This document shows positions 21,391 through 34,429 of a stretch of DNA of 58,033 bases, piece after piece. Both the position numbers and the translations under genes were made by a program. The first letter of the stretch is position 1. Each line of letters starts with the position of its first letter. Under the pieces are notes generated by a model that was not told where the DNA came from, ran no database searches, and saw only the letters and a program-made list of their open reading frames with translations. Source of the DNA: Gnetum montanum (lineage: Eukaryota > Streptophyta > Gnetopsida > Gnetales > Gnetaceae); contig MNCI01023815.1 of the NCBI GenBank assembly GCA_015680685.1, positions 671,376 to 729,408 on the forward strand, given 5' to 3'.

Positions 21391-22730
21391 AATACACAAC
21401 ATTATTTGCAAGCCTTCCATCATGTTTATGCCTTGTGGAATATTGAAAATGAGTGGTAGAAACTTAAACTATACAAGATACTTATCAAAGAAGTTGAAAG
21501 TTTGTACTGATCCTTGGAGCCAGAATCTATTTGTAGATGAATTATGATTTTCAAGCTCTTTAATGATAAATATCATATATATTCTAGGGTGTTTAACTTG
21601 AGAAAATAGATTTAGGGATGAAAATAAGATAATCATGAATCCCTTAATGTAGCCTTAGGTAAGTATTACTCTCTTTTGTATTGATACCTAGGCCATAATT
21701 TTTTTCAAAGGGAACAACTTTGCCACCTGGTAGATGGGCTTAGAAAAAAAACTAGAGAAACTCTTGGGATTTATGACCAAGAAGATTGTTAAATATGAGG
21801 GCCCATAAGATCCAAAGGCTTATTGATCAAGTGACCAAAGAAGAAGGAGAACCCAAAAAAGAGAACATGTAGAAGAATACAATAGAGATTTCTTCATTCA
21901 TAAAAGGATGATATGTTTTTGTAATTCTATGGAGAAAGCACCACCAGAAGAAGTGGTACAAAGGAAAACCTTGCAAATCCAAAAATCTATTATAGAAATT
22001 TTGGCCAAGGTGGACAAAATATGGGACTCCTTAGGTGAGAATTTTGAAACAACTCTAAATATCATAAAGGAGAAAATGGAGCAGGGAAATTAAGATAGGG
22101 ATAGAAGGAGAAGACAGTATATAGGCAAGGACTATTATTAGCAAAAGGTAAAGTTGAAATAGTTGATGAGATTGTAGATTCTAAAATGGATGAAGAAGGA
22201 TGTGACATATGCCAATATGAACATCCCAAAAGATGTTATCGCATGTTGCCACACTTACAAGAATTCAAGGTGTATGCTTTAAATCCAAAGCTTGCAAAAA
22301 GGTAATCACCTAGGAGATTTCCTTATTCATAAGGCAATTATTAGCAGCAATTCTGCCAATCATAGTATTATCTAAGTGGAGCACTATGTCAACCTCAAGA
22401 GCATTATTATTAATGGCAAAATCAATAATCAAAAGGGATCCCACCACTAAGGCAACGATACCCTTATCATCAATTAGACCCGTATGGTTATTATGTCCAA
22501 TCACATTTATCTCCTTGAGACTCTACAAGCTGCACTTCCTTCTCCCTTCATTATTATCCCCCTAAATATCACAAAATGTCTACTCTACAATCCAAATCTC
22601 CTTTCACTTATCCTCTTCATTATCAACCATAACATCCTTTATCTTTCACTTCCAATCCCTTACCACCAGCACCACTTATACAAGGAGAAATCTCACCATA
22701 GTCTTAACAACGTAATTCAATAAGGATTGT
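21391..22730 (+). pseudogene. gag: Gag core and C-terminal part of element D
   Basis: Resumes the capsid core exactly where E interrupted it, with YLQAFHH then LELFNDKY-type blocks (about 21400-21570) and NHESLNVAL near 21640. A charged helical region follows, with 61 open codons at 21908-22090. The zinc knuckle is CDICQYEHPKRC at about 22205-22240 (one residue short before the last Cys). A Tyr/Gln/Pro-rich tail runs to about 22.73 kb. Several in-frame TAG and TAA codons stand where relatives have Gln. Confidence 0.78.
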
Positions 22731-23620
22731 GAACTTACAACCATATTACAATTCGAGTGGTTATAAGTGTGAGCCTAAGAAAAGGGCTTTGTTTAGACCC
22801 AATAGCCACTGAAATTTTCGTAGGCATCTATGGCTACTCATCTTTTTCAAACTACTTCAAAAATTATCAACAAGCTGCCTTCAAATAAAAAAAAAACCCA
22901 AAATATGCATACTATCAAGTTAACTCATGTAGTTATTGACATGGTTAGAGTAGGACATCTTCCCAAGAGAAGACCTAATCTTGGAAGTCATATGATCTAC
23001 TTACATATTGTAGGAAATAATCCATGCAAAGCTCTATTAAAATCAGGTTCTGGGATGAAATTAATTTCTTAAGAAATATATAAAACTTAGAACTTGCCTC
23101 CAATAAAGAAATGTAATATCAGGTTAGAGTTAGGTGATCAATCCATCATCATTCCATTAGGATTGATGGAGGATATTATGACAATAATTTATGGATGATC
23201 CTACCTAGCAGATTTCCTAGTAATCCATGTGGACAACTGTAAGGAAGACTTCCCTATTATTATAAAAAGGGCTTGGCTTAGTACAATTAATGCCAAACTA
23301 GGAATAAGAAAACTTGCATTGAAAATATTCAAGGAAAATTATTTTGAAAAAATATAGAAAAAGAGGGTTTCATGCATCATGTATAGTGATACAGAATGCC
23401 ACTACATGTAGAAAACATGAGTTATAAAAAGTACCTCCATCACAACATGCAAGAAGTATGCTAAAACATTAGACATTTAAAGGTACCTATATGTAACAGT
23501 CACCAAATAGGAAGGTACCTAGTGGGTAATCTTAGATGATAGGTCTAACTCAATAATGTGCATGGAACCAGTTGAGCTCTTCACAAGTTTTTATATAGAT
23601 AAGATGGGTGGAATGAAGAA
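22731..23620 (+). pseudogene. pol: Protease region of element D, degraded
   Basis: An aspartic protease, which cuts the gag-pol polyprotein. The active-site motif reads KALLKSGSGMKLIS at about 23027-23071: the catalytic Asp of D-S/T-G is Lys. The flap and hydrophobic strands follow (SIIIPLGLMEDI), then the RAWLSTINAKLGIRK block near 23270 and VSCIMYSDTEC near 23370. The open block at 22830-23072 covers the N-terminal half. Inactive by active-site change and frame. Confidence 0.75.
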
Positions 23621-25125
23621 AATTCAGAACTAGCTCTTCCATAAAAAAGTAGAAATGGATTGGGGAGAGTTGGACATTTTCAAAACTTTAAATAGAAATC
23701 CCTTAAATTCAAATCTTTATCAGCAACTCTAGGGTATGTATTTCTTGACAATGAAAAGATGGTAATTATCAATGTCAATGTCACTAAAGAGAAGAAAGAA
23801 ACGCTGCTAAAAGTTGTGACCAAATGGCTAATAGCCTTTGCCTAGTCATATGATGAATTAACTAGAATAGATCCACACATATGCTAGCATTAGATCAATA
23901 TGGACTCCACCATCAAGTCAAAGAGGTAGCGACAAAGAAGGTTAAATCCCAAGCTAAAAAAAGTTATTAAAAATGAATTTAAAAAACTTCTTAAGGCAAG
24001 ATTTATCTATCCCATGGTAGAGAGTAAATGGATAAGCTCACTCATTATTGTGCCAAAGAAAGGAGGACAATGAAGGATCTATATAAATATCATGTTGTTG
24101 AACATGGCCACATTCAATGATCATTTTTTGTTGTCATTTGTGGACCACGTATTGGATACAATTTCAAGGCATGATTATTACACTTTTTTGGATGGATACA
24201 ATGGTTACAACCAAATTCAAATAACATTAGAAGACCTAGATAAGATAACTTTCATAGGTTTTCTAAGGACTTTTTCATATAAAAAATGTTCTTTGGCCTT
24301 TGTAATTCTCCTCAGACTTTTCAACGCTTATTCATAAGCATATTTTAGCAGTAGATTGGTAGTGGTGTCAAAGTCTTCATTGATGACTTTTCCACCTATG
24401 ATAATAACTTTGAGTAGGCATTGGACCCTCTTGAGTAGGTACTTAAACAATATGTAGAAACAAATCTATGGCTCAACTGGCAGAAGAGGCACTTGATTGT
24501 TAGAGATGACATTATCTTGGGGCATAGAGTTTTAAGGAAAGGAATAGAATTTGACCTTAAAAAATTAAGGGTCATCCAAGGAATAATCAGATAATCTTAA
24601 ACTATCAAATATGTGAGGTCACTTCTTGGCCATACTAGTTAGTACAATCACTTCATCGAAATTCCTCTAAAATCACCAAGTTGTTAATAGAACTCATTAA
24701 GAAAGATGTAGTCTTTGCATCTACCAAGAAATGTAAACAAGCATTTCAACACTTAAAATAGAAGCTTATGCAAACTCCAATTCTACACATCCAGATTATT
24801 CCAAATCATTTCAAATCATGATAGATGCATCTAACTATGGCTTGGGAGTGATGCTTACATAAATGGATGATCAAAAAAATCTACATTATATCCATTGTAT
24901 AAGAAGGAGAATTTTGGGTGTACAACTCAACTACACTACCATTGAAAAATAACTCATTGCAGTGGTATATGTCTTAGAAAAATTTAGGCATTATGTGCTT
25001 AGTTATCTATTTTTTATGCACATGGACCATAGTGCAATCTAATTCATGATGAAAAAGCCAACAATAAGCCCTCATGTCATATGATGGTTAGTGATTTTAT
25101 AGGAGTTTGATCTCACCATGGTCGA
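23621..25125 (+). pseudogene. pol: RT and RNase H N-terminal part of element D, cut by element G
   Basis: RT starts near 23.86 kb. Open block 24092-24337 has FLDGYNGYNQIQITLED, close to the Athila pattern. The active site is intact as F-I-D-D at about 24376-24385. LGHR then KGIEFDLKK follows (RT connection), then RNase H with DASNYGLGV near 24828 and Y-T-T-I-E-K near 24940. Element G breaks RNase H after T-M-V-D at 25125, and the remainder lies from 38422. Stops include TAG and TAA at Gln and Trp positions. Confidence 0.82.
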
Positions 25126-26072
25126 TGATATGGTTTAAAGTGTTGCATTGATGGGCCCCCGTTGATGTGGCCTCATCAACGAGCCCCTGTTGACAAGGCC
25201 CCATTTATGTGGTGTTGCCCATCAACAGGGCCATGTTAATGTAACGTTTGCTACTTCTATAGATCCTCATCAACGTAGCCCAACAATAAAAACTATAGAT
25301 GCGAGCTTAGAATCATGTTTTTGGGAAGTCAAGTGATAATTGTAGAAAATCTCTTACAATTTTTCTTTTTGAAAGTTAGAATATTTCTCTAAGTGCTCAT
25401 AGTAGGAGTTAGAAAGTGTACGAATCTTTATTTGAGCATTGTTGTACTTGAACCACACTAGTGTGAATGGCAATAAAGATGAGCCTTTTGATCAAACCTT
25501 GTAGCACTTAGAATACACTAATCATTTAATTATGCATTTATTATTTTCATTAATTATGCAATTAATTAAGCTAAATTAAGTTAAATTAGACTTCAAGCAA
25601 TAAGTTAATTAATTAAGCTAAATAGATTAAATACATAAGTACAACTACTTCGATCGTAAACACGTATTCACTTGGTAATCCAACCAGTGTTATTTCTTGG
25701 TGTGCCTAGTAGTGTAGCACTTGGTAATCCTAGTAGTGGATATGTGGGTTTAAAATGTGTATGGAAAGTGGGACCAGATGCTTATGTTAGGGCTAGTTAG
25801 AGCTTAGTTATTTAGTTAAATTAAATTATTTATTAAATTATTTCATCTCTCTACTTTAAACACCAAGGAACATAAAACATAAAATAATAAAAATCATATG
25901 CCTCAATTACACTTAATCATACCTTTGTACATAACAAGTGTAATTAAGAAGACAGTGAATGACTATTAGGACAAAGTTCACTTCCTAGAAGACTAGTGTG
26001 CTGGAAGACATAGAGTCCATGGAATTTGACCGAATTACGGTCAGGCATAGGGGTATCCTTCATCACTCATCA
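25126..26072 (+). repeat. 5' LTR of element G
   Basis: Starts TGATATGGTTT, ends TCACTCATCA. U3 has GATGTGGCCTCATC at 25164-25177, a degraded TATA (TATAGAT, 25294-25300) and AATAAA at 25472-25477. Three units of the CTTGGTAATCC motif start at 25671, 25696 and 25720. Confidence 0.9.
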
Positions 26073-26073
26073 T

Positions 26074-26092
26074 TAGCATCTTTTTTAGGGAC
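26074..26092 (+). other. Primer binding site of element G, decayed
   Basis: TAGCATCTTTTTTAGGGAC in the PBS position, recognisable against the tRNA-Asp complement but with more changes than in E. Confidence 0.7.
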
Positions 26093-26226
26093 TCTTTTTG
26101 TTTGAAACATGCACTATCTAGGTTTAGTGATTATCATTAACATCATTGGATGAACCCTAAGGTCAACATCATTCTCATCATAAATATAATTACATAAGCA
26201 CATTGATATTTTATTTGTATTGAAAA

Positions 26227-28490
26227 ATGTCTTCTTCTCACAAGAGTGATGATGTTAAACCACCAATCCCACAAGAATGCAAGGTGGTATATACTCATCT
26301 AAATGAGTGTGTGCTTGACTTCATCTTCATCCTACATCTGGATGAACAACTGTGATGGTGTGATATGGAAGGCAACATTGTAATGCCTCTCAATCGATAT
26401 GTGTCTTTGATGCTACTTTTAACTCTTAAGAAGTTAGCATCTAATATCTTCAAGAGGATTAAGTTGTGCATGATTACCACCATCGAGACTATTGTCCCAC
26501 TGAAAATTAATGCTAGAGATATTGACACTAGGAGAAACATCATGAGATTTTGAAGGGAAAATGGTTCACCAATCCCTTGTTCCTACTTAACCAAGATGAC
26601 AATGAGGACCCTCCCTCTTGGGGCTCTCAACATGAAAATTCTCCACCCATTATTATTGGTGATGGGGTCACCCTAAATCTATAGTTCACTATCAACAATC
26701 TAGGTTCAGGTAAAGACGATAGTTAAGGTAGGGGCTTGTACAAGCATCAAGATGATGACAAAACTAATGAATGTGGCTGTGACAATGGAAGGGGAGTTGG
26801 TAGATACTATGGTGGTGGTAGTCCACCTTTCTCTTCACCCTCTTCATCTACATCTTCTTCTTCCTCTTTTGGTTTTAACAGATGTTGTAGAAAGAACAAC
26901 CATAATGGAGGTGAATAGTGGGACAATAATGATGATTGTCAGATCCACAATAATTGAAGGAGTAACTAAGGACATCATCGATGAAAACAAAATAATGATG
27001 ATGATGAGCCTTTTCTAGCAACTCAAAGCATGCTAAATATTATAGAGGCTATAAAAATTACAATTAGGCATGTGAAAGATAGTCGAATTAGATGACTTGA
27101 TATGAACAATATTCCTAGATTTGAGAGGGGATATAATTATGATCCACAAACATATCTTCACACTTTTCATGATGCTTATGGCTTACCAAATATTGAAAAA
27201 AAAGTGGTAGAAACTAATGCTATTCCCTAGGACACTCATCAAGGAAGTAGAAAGTTGGTATTGGTCCTTGGAGTTAGAATTCATTTGTAGGTGGAGTACA
27301 ATGCTAGAGCTATTTAATGATAAGTATCAAACATACTCTAGAGTGTCTAATCTAAGAAGGTAGATTCAAGGATGAAAGCAAGAAAACCATGAACCCTTGG
27401 ATGTCACCATGGACAGATACTATTCTCTCATACATCGATGCCTTGGCCATGGTTATTCTCAGTAGGAACAAGTTTGCCATATCATAGATGGAATTAGATC
27501 AGAAATGAGGAGAACTCTTGGAGTCTATGCCCAAGGAAGACTATCAAAACTCAAAGTCCATCAGATTCAAAGGCTAATTGAGCAAGTAGAAAAAGAGGAA
27601 GGAGAATTGAGAAAATGTGGAAGTGTAGAGGAGTATAATAGGGATTTCTCCATCAGGAAGAGGAAAGTTTGATTTTTTGATAGTGAGAAGGAATCACCTC
27701 TTGATGAGGTGGTAAACAGAAAGACCTTTCCAATCCAAAAGTCTATGTTTGAAATTTTGGCTAATGTGGACAAAATGTGGGATTCATTGGATGTAAAACT
27801 CCAAACTACTCTAAAGATCATTGAAGAACTAAGAGAGCATATTAGTAATCACAAATGTAGGAGGTGAAAAGAAGTTGAACGTGCCTACCAAAGGGGTAAG
27901 GGAAAAATCACTATAGTAGATGAAGTTGTGAAACCAAGTCAGATGATGATGGTGGATGTAACATTTGCTAATACGAACATCCTAAGGGATGTTGTCCATT
28001 ATGTCACACTTATAGGAATCTAGGTTGTATGCTCTAAATCTATGACTAGTAAGAAGATAAGCACCTAGAAGGTTGTCTTATCCTCAAGGAAATCTTAGGT
28101 AGTTCCATTAGCAACAACAATATTATCCAAGTGGATAATATTAATAGTGGCACCAACCACATTCATGGTGGATTCCACCACCAAGGTAGTAGTACCCTTA
28201 CAAGCAACTAGATCCATATGGGTATTATGTTCAACAACCCCTGTCTTCATGTGACTCTTCTAGTCATGTTTTTCCTTTCCAACATTACTACCATCCTCTC
28301 AAATACTATAGAGCTCACTCTCCACATTCCAGGAGGGATGCCACATTTTATCCTTATCCTCCTTCTATTTCTACATCTGTTCCTCCACCCTCAATGCAAA
28401 TACTACCTACTCCATCTATGTAAGGTGAACTTCCAACTTAGCCATAGCAACGTAATGCTATTAGGGTTGTGAATCTATAATTGGCTTATC
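26227..28490 (+). pseudogene. gag: Gag of element G, degraded
   Basis: ATG at 26227 (M-S-S-S-H-K), matching the E and K starts. N-terminal domain to about 26.7 kb, then a Gly-rich and Ser-rich stretch near 26.80-26.89 kb. The capsid core at about 27.0-27.55 kb has RFERGYNYDP, NHEPLDVT and LGVYAQGRL. A Glu/Lys-rich helix follows (27.58-27.87), then the knuckle C-N-I-C-stop-Y-E-H-P-K-G-C-C near 27.96 kb, where TAA stands for the Gln codon of relatives, and a Gln/Tyr/Pro-rich tail. It would form the capsid. Broken by about a dozen stops or shifts. Confidence 0.82.
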
Positions 28491-29380
28491 AACTGAGGGG
28501 TTCAAAATCAATTCATCAACTAAGGGGTTCATCAACTAGTTCATGCACCTCATGCTCATAAAAGACCATTCTTTTAATCCAACAACCTTACTAAGCCCTC
28601 ATAGACTTAGGTGATTAACCACCCTACTTTTGCTTCATCCTCTACAAATCATTCCATCGAGTCCCCTTCAAACCAAATTCTACATAAAATCCATACTTTT
28701 ATGCTCACCCATGTTGTATCTAATTGAACTCAGGATGGCAACCTTACTAGGAAATTTGCTCATCTTGGAATCTCTCTTATCTATCTACAGATTGTTGGGA
28801 TGAACCATGTAAAGCTCTTCTTAATTCCAATTCTAGTGTAAACTTGATATCTCATGAAATGTACACTACTTGGAATTTTCCACCTCTAAAGAAGAGCATT
28901 ATGAAATTAGAATTAGTAGACCAATCCATCACTATTCCGTTGGGATTGATCAAAGACATTGTGATCACTATTTATGGGTGGTCTTATCCTACTAATTTCC
29001 TAGTAATCAAGCTTAACAACTGTAAAGGGGTTTTCCCATCATTATGGAAAGGACATGGTTTAGCACTATTGATGCAATAATGGACATAAAATATCTTTCC
29101 CTAGAGATATCAAAGGAAAATGCATTTAGAAAGATTGAGAAGAGATGAGTTCCATGCATCGCGTAGGATGATATAGGTTGCAATTGCTTGCAAAAGCTCT
29201 AGTTCATAAAATGAGCATCTATCTCTACATGTAAGCAGTGTGCACATGAAGTAAATATTTAAAGGTGTTTGTGCGTAGTAGCCATAGAAAAAGAGGGAAT
29301 CCAATGGTTGATTGCTCATTCTTATAATAACACAGGCATGTGCCTATGTCACATGCATGGATGAACTAGAGAAAGTTCAT
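28491..29380 (+). pseudogene. pol: Protease of element G, active-site Asp lost
   Basis: Active-site motif near 28815-28850 reads LLNSNSSVNLIS where D-S-G-S-S would be expected: Asp and Gly are both Asn. The open frame 28844-29080 covers the flap and the SITIPLGLIKDIVITIYGWS strands. A frame change precedes the block equivalent to RAWLSTIDA near 29065. Motif RVPCIA-DD lies near 29.16 kb. Linked to gag upstream and RT downstream in the usual gag-protease-RT order. Confidence 0.78.
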
Positions 29381-30960
29381 CATCAACTCTCTAACGATGA
29401 AAACATTGATACCAATTGAGGAGAGTTGGAGATCCTTGAGAATTTTAAACATGAGCCTCTAGAGCTAAAAAATTTACCTTTCAAACTAGAATATGCATTC
29501 TTAAAAAATGGAAAGTTAGTCATCCTTAATGCCAAACTTGCTTCTAAACAAAAAGTAAAACTATTGAAAGTGGTCAACAAATGATGGACAACCTTTGCCT
29601 AGTCATCTCTTGAACTCACTGGAATTGATTCATAGATATGCCAACATTGCATTTACATTGATCCATCCATGAATACAAGGAGGCAACCACAATGATGGTT
29701 AAATAAAAAATTTGAACAAATTTTTAAGGAGAAGATTAAACAACTTCTTAAGGTAGGGTTCATCTACCCTATTGTGAATAGCAAGTGGGTCAATCCACTT
29801 GTCATAGTGCCAAAGAGAGGTGGCAAATGGAAGGTTTGCATCAACTTCAGGTTGTTAAACATGGCAACATTCAAAGATCATTTTATGTTTCCATTCATTA
29901 ATCAGGTGTTGGACACCATATCTAGGCATTTTTGTTATAGTTTATGAATGGTTATAGTGGCCATAATCAAACCTATATTACACTAGAAGATTAGGCCAAA
30001 GCAGCATTCACAAGTTCCTAGGGGACTTTTGCATATCGCAAGATGCCATTTTATCTATGCAATGCTCCTACCACTTTTCAACCTTTGTTCTTAAGTGTCT
30101 TTCAATAGCAAATAGGTAGTAGAGTGAAAGTCCTCATGGATGACTTCTTCACTTATGACACTACATTTGAGTAAGTCTTGGACTACCTTGAGAAAGTACT
30201 AAAAAGATGTATGGAGATAAATCTATAGCTCAATATGTAGAAGAGTCATCTCATGGTCTAAGAGGACATTGTACTAAGGTATCGAATTTTGCAAGGGATC
30301 GAGGTAGACCTTGAAAAGATAAAGATCATCCAAGGAATCACTTATCAACTAGAAATTGTCAAAGATGTTCAGTCATTTCTTGGACACACTAGTTGCTACT
30401 GGTGATTCATAAAGAATTTCTCTAAGCTCACGAAGCCATTGGTTGAGTTGATAAAGAAAGATGCTCCTTTCATCTAGACCAAGCTATGTGAAAGCACATT
30501 CCAAAGTCTCAAGTAGAAGCTCATAAATACTTCAATTTTATGAGCACCTGACTGGTCTAGACCATTCCATATTATGACAGATGCATTTCACTATGCCTTA
30601 GGAGCAGTGCTTAAACAATTGGATAATAAGAAATGTCCATATTACATCCACTACACAAGTTGAAGCATTGTGGGTGCACAACTGAATTACACCACCACAG
30701 AAAATAACTAATGGTAGTGGTGTATGCTCTGGAAACATTCAGGCACGATGTGCTTAAATATAAAGTCTTTGTGCACACTAATCATAGTGCCATCCACTTC
30801 CTCAAGAACAAGTCAATGGTAAGTCCTCATGTCATATGGTCGTTGGTGATCTTACAAGAGTTCAATCTTACAATGGTAGATCAAAAGGGGACTAAGAACA
30901 TGGTTGCTAATCACTTGTCTTAGTTATGATGGAATAACAAAGAGGAGGAAAGTCCATTAT
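29381..30960 (+). pseudogene. pol: RT and RNase H of element G, active site retained
   Basis: Linker with open antisense shadow at 29.4-29.6 kb, then RT from about 29.65 kb: IVPKRGGKW (29.81), the active site MDDF near 30137-30148 intact, and LGHTS then FIKNFSK near 30.38-30.42 kb. RNase H: TDAFHYALGAVLKQ near 30.58 kb, LNYTTTEN near 30.69 kb, and an open block 30711-30923 with FVHTNHSAIHFL (the DH of relatives is NH) and KNMVANHLS. GHTxxYxxFIKxFSKI with YTTTEKE is the Athila-type pattern. Frame breaks include several TAG codons at Gln or Trp sites. Confidence 0.85.
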
Positions 30961-32300
30961 TTGATATGTTTCCTAATGAATTTTTTTGTGTTACTACAAT
31001 AAATGAACAAATTCCCATAGAACCAAAATGGTATGATGGTATCCTCACTTATCTTCTCACTCAAAATATGCCAAAAGATCTAGACCCCAAAAAGAAACAA
31101 CACTTTCCTCATTGGGCTAAGCACTTCATAGAAATTAATGGATACCTTTACAAGGTGTGTGCCAATGGCTTGGTTTGGTGGTGTGTACTTGATGTAGATT
31201 AATTGTGCATTCTCTAGGATGCTCATGAAGGCCCTTGTAGAGGCCACTATACTAGGAGATGCATAGCTATAAAAATCCTGATGGCAAGATACTATTGGTC
31301 TGCAATCTTCAAGGTCACCCATCAATTTTTTTGATCTTGTGAATGTTGTCAATGAGATGGTGGGATGAATGCATGAATGGAGGATCCACAAGAGTGGATT
31401 CAACCACTACAATCCTTTGATATATGGAGCATAGATTTCATGGGTCCCATGACACCCATGTCCAATGGGAAGGCATATATAATTATTGCCATTGACTACT
31501 ATACCAAATGGGTAGAAGAAGTAGCTATCACTGACTATACATCATCCACTGTTACTTGATTTGTATAACAAAATGTTGTGAACAGGTTTGGGGTGCTACA
31601 TGCACTAATTTTTGATAATGAAACCCATTTTACAAGTGCCACTTTTAAAAAACTCATGCAATGCTTGGGGTTTGAACATAAATTAACAAAATCCTATCAC
31701 CCCCAAGCCAATGGTCAAGTGGAGGTGACTAATAGGAAGATCATAAAGATTCTAATAAGAACTATTAGCAAATATAGAAGAGATTGGAGCACAAAACTCA
31801 ATGATCACCTTTGGGCCTACTGCATAACATGGAAACTCCCTATTGGCTACTCTTCCTATGAGTTAGTGTACAAAAAACTTCTAATTCTTCCAATTCAATC
31901 TAAGCTCCATACACTCTCAACAACCTATGATCTAAATCTTAACCTAAGTCTAGCACAAAAAGAAAGACTGATCAACCTCAATGTACTAGATGAAATTGAT
32001 TGGTAGCCCTATCTTTAAATGAAGTGCACAAGGGATTCAATAAGCAACATCATGATCTTAGAATATAGAAAGTAAAATTTCAACCAAGAGATAAGGTTCT
32101 CTACTAGAATCCCACACACATACCTTAGAAAAACAAATTTCAAATGTTTTGGAAGGGACCTTATATAATTGATGAAATGTTTTCTTTTGGGATCATGATC
32201 ATATACAAACCTAAAAGCCCAGACAAAAAGTAGTTGGTCAACATCCAATAGATGAAGCCTTTCCACAAGCCAAAGTAAACTAGTGCAACAAATACCTTAG
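30961..32300 (+). pseudogene. pol: Integrase of element G with intact D,D(35)E triad
   Basis: Linker and zinc finger at 30.97-31.37 kb (C-E-C-C-Q near 31.34). Core: first Asp at 31434-31436 (SIDFMGP), second at 31614-31616 (FDNETH), Glu at 31722-31724 (GQVEVTN), exactly 35 residues after the second Asp. The 142-codon open block 31578-32006 covers the second half and the C-terminal LWAY-x-T-W-x-PIGYS segment, a strong Athila likeness. Only a stop at 31557 and one at 31566 separate the two core halves. Among the best preserved enzyme domains in the window. Confidence 0.9.
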
Positions 32301-34429
32301 TGAATGGGCTTTTAGATCTCGTCCTTCCAACTCAGTTGTAAGGGAGATGGGAATCTGTGCTAATCATATACATGGCTCCTCAATTTTCCTATTTTTTATT
32401 TTACACATTTTTTTCTTTTGTAACTTGTTATTTTGCACCTTTTTGATTTTAAATCTTTTTCCTATTTTGCACCATTTTTACACCATCATTAGTACATTTA
32501 AATCTTTCTTAAATATTCAATACTTTCTTATATATTTACTTTATTTTTAGTATGATTTGCTAATTTTTGTTAATAAACATACTTGGTACCAACAAGACAT
32601 AGTGGTGCTACAACTACTACTAATGGTGGTTTGTGCTTTATGTTTTGTTTGCTAATGTCTAATTTCTATTGCTAAATTTTTGTACCGATGGATAAGTCAT
32701 GGTTTCTTTTTCATGGAACAGGCAGTGAGTCCATGACATCCACCCATCCACAAAGTCTATGGTTTTCCTTGTTTTGGAAGTTTGAGATTCCTTTTATTAA
32801 ATAAAATTTTAATAAATTTGTGACCTTGGTAGTTTCCAAAATTGGAAATGATTTAGAGGTTTGCATAGGGTGTGACTTCAAGAGGACTCAATATTCTTTG
32901 TACTCTTCTACTTACTTTGGTACATGAGTTTTTTCATAGACTTCTTACTATTTTGTGTCAACTAATAATAGGAAGTTAAAGAAAGTCTTTGCATGGTGTG
33001 GTTCCCATCCAAAAAGAAAAATAAAAACAAAAACAAATAAAAAAAAGAAAGAAAAACATTATGGGAATTCAAAGCATACCCTTAGACAAATAAATGGGCT
33101 ACAAGCATTGGTTATGGGACTAGAAAGACATGTTACCCATGCTTGAAGGTCCCCTCTAACTAAGGCCCTCTCTCAATTCTTGCTTTCTTCTCTTCTTTTT
33201 ATAGAATGGTGATTGTTCTGTGGGAGTACTCTTATGTCTTAAGAGGATGGATCAGTCTTGGAGTGGTGATGCAAAGTCACTGAAAGTCAATGGTTTTGGT
33301 TTAGACTAAGGATGAATCTTCTCAGGTCATCTAAATAGAAAATCCACAAGGGACTTCTTATGACCTCAATTTGAAATTTCATTCATTCTACCTTCTCCAT
33401 CATCCATCTATGTTGTTGATAACTCCCCTCACTACTATTGTCCATGTTCTTGATTTAGTGTCTTGGTCTGATGTACTTGAATTCTTTGGTAGAATCTTTT
33501 AGGTTTTGGCCCTTAACTTCTATTGACCATTAATCACCTATGGGGCCCATGTACTTCTTAGGTTGAGGTTATGTAAGGGCAAACAAGGCATGTGCTTGCT
33601 ATGGGAAGGACCCACTTGCATCTCTCTTTATTGTGTTTTTTAAGCACCTTATCCTTAGGCATTCTTGCAATTAGAATCTTTCGCACATCCATCTTCTACA
33701 TCAAACCATATGCTCCTTTACATATTTTGTCCAATAAACACATTCTTGATCAAATTTCTAAATTTTTGAGCTTTCAAAGACCCTCTTCAATGATTTCATC
33801 ACATTCTTGACTTTTCTGGGACACCATGGACCCCAAATTCATTGAAGAATTCCTTGTATTTTTTAAGATTTTCAAATTTCAAAATTTTCCCTACAGGCTC
33901 TGTATACGAGGCTTGGTATATGTAGCCCCATTGATGTAGTAGAAAAATAGTATATATATATATATGTGATTCCACTTTGAAATTTTCACATTTTCTCACA
34001 AACACCAATGAAGTTTTTCAAATTTTTATAGCCTAGAACCTTCCAGAGCCCATAACTTCCTAAACGTTTATCCAAATCACTCCCTGATTTGACCTTGTAG
34101 CTACTAGAGGTAAGATATTACTTGTGGGAATCATAAATGTGTCATTTTTGATAGAAATTTTTTTTCCATTTTTTCTAACTCCCACAAAGGTTTAACTCAA
34201 AAATCAACATTTAAATACTAAATTATAGAGTTAAACTCTTCCAATGCGCTCTGGTGACACTTATAATGAAAATTAATTAATAAAATAATAATAAATATCA
34301 TTCTATCATGGTCCAACCTTAGCCAAGTGTAACTAACTGATGAGATAAGGTACTAAAAATATTCCAAGTTACACATTATATCTGCTAATCCATGGATGTG
34401 TTGTAACCGTAGATGGAACTAAAAGGGAA
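32301..34429 (+). other. Post-integrase noncoding tract of element G with internal TATA
   Basis: T-rich run at 32.36-32.6 kb, then conserved patches shared with D, E and H (GGCAGTGAGTCCATGACATCCACCC type near 32.72 kb; TTTGCATGGTGTGGTT near 32.99; a block near 33.35-33.6 aligned with H minus strand). A (TA) run at 33951-33965 stands where H has an internal TATA box, with CCCCATTGATGTAG just upstream as a worn piece of the palindrome module. A leader to about 34.43 kb follows. Confidence 0.65.
33951..33965 (+). promoter_or_regulatory. Internal TATA-like run of element G upstream of the extra ORF
   Basis: TATATATATATATATA-type run, aligned in position with the better preserved internal promoter of H. 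About 480 bp before the extra ORF. Confidence 0.45.

Noticed and set aside
31080-31403. 107-codon minus-strand frame
   Set aside because: Antisense of G integrase linker and zinc finger, which read on the plus strand.
33951-33966. Microsatellite (TA)n of independent interest
   Set aside because: Short, and explained as the decayed internal TATA region of G.
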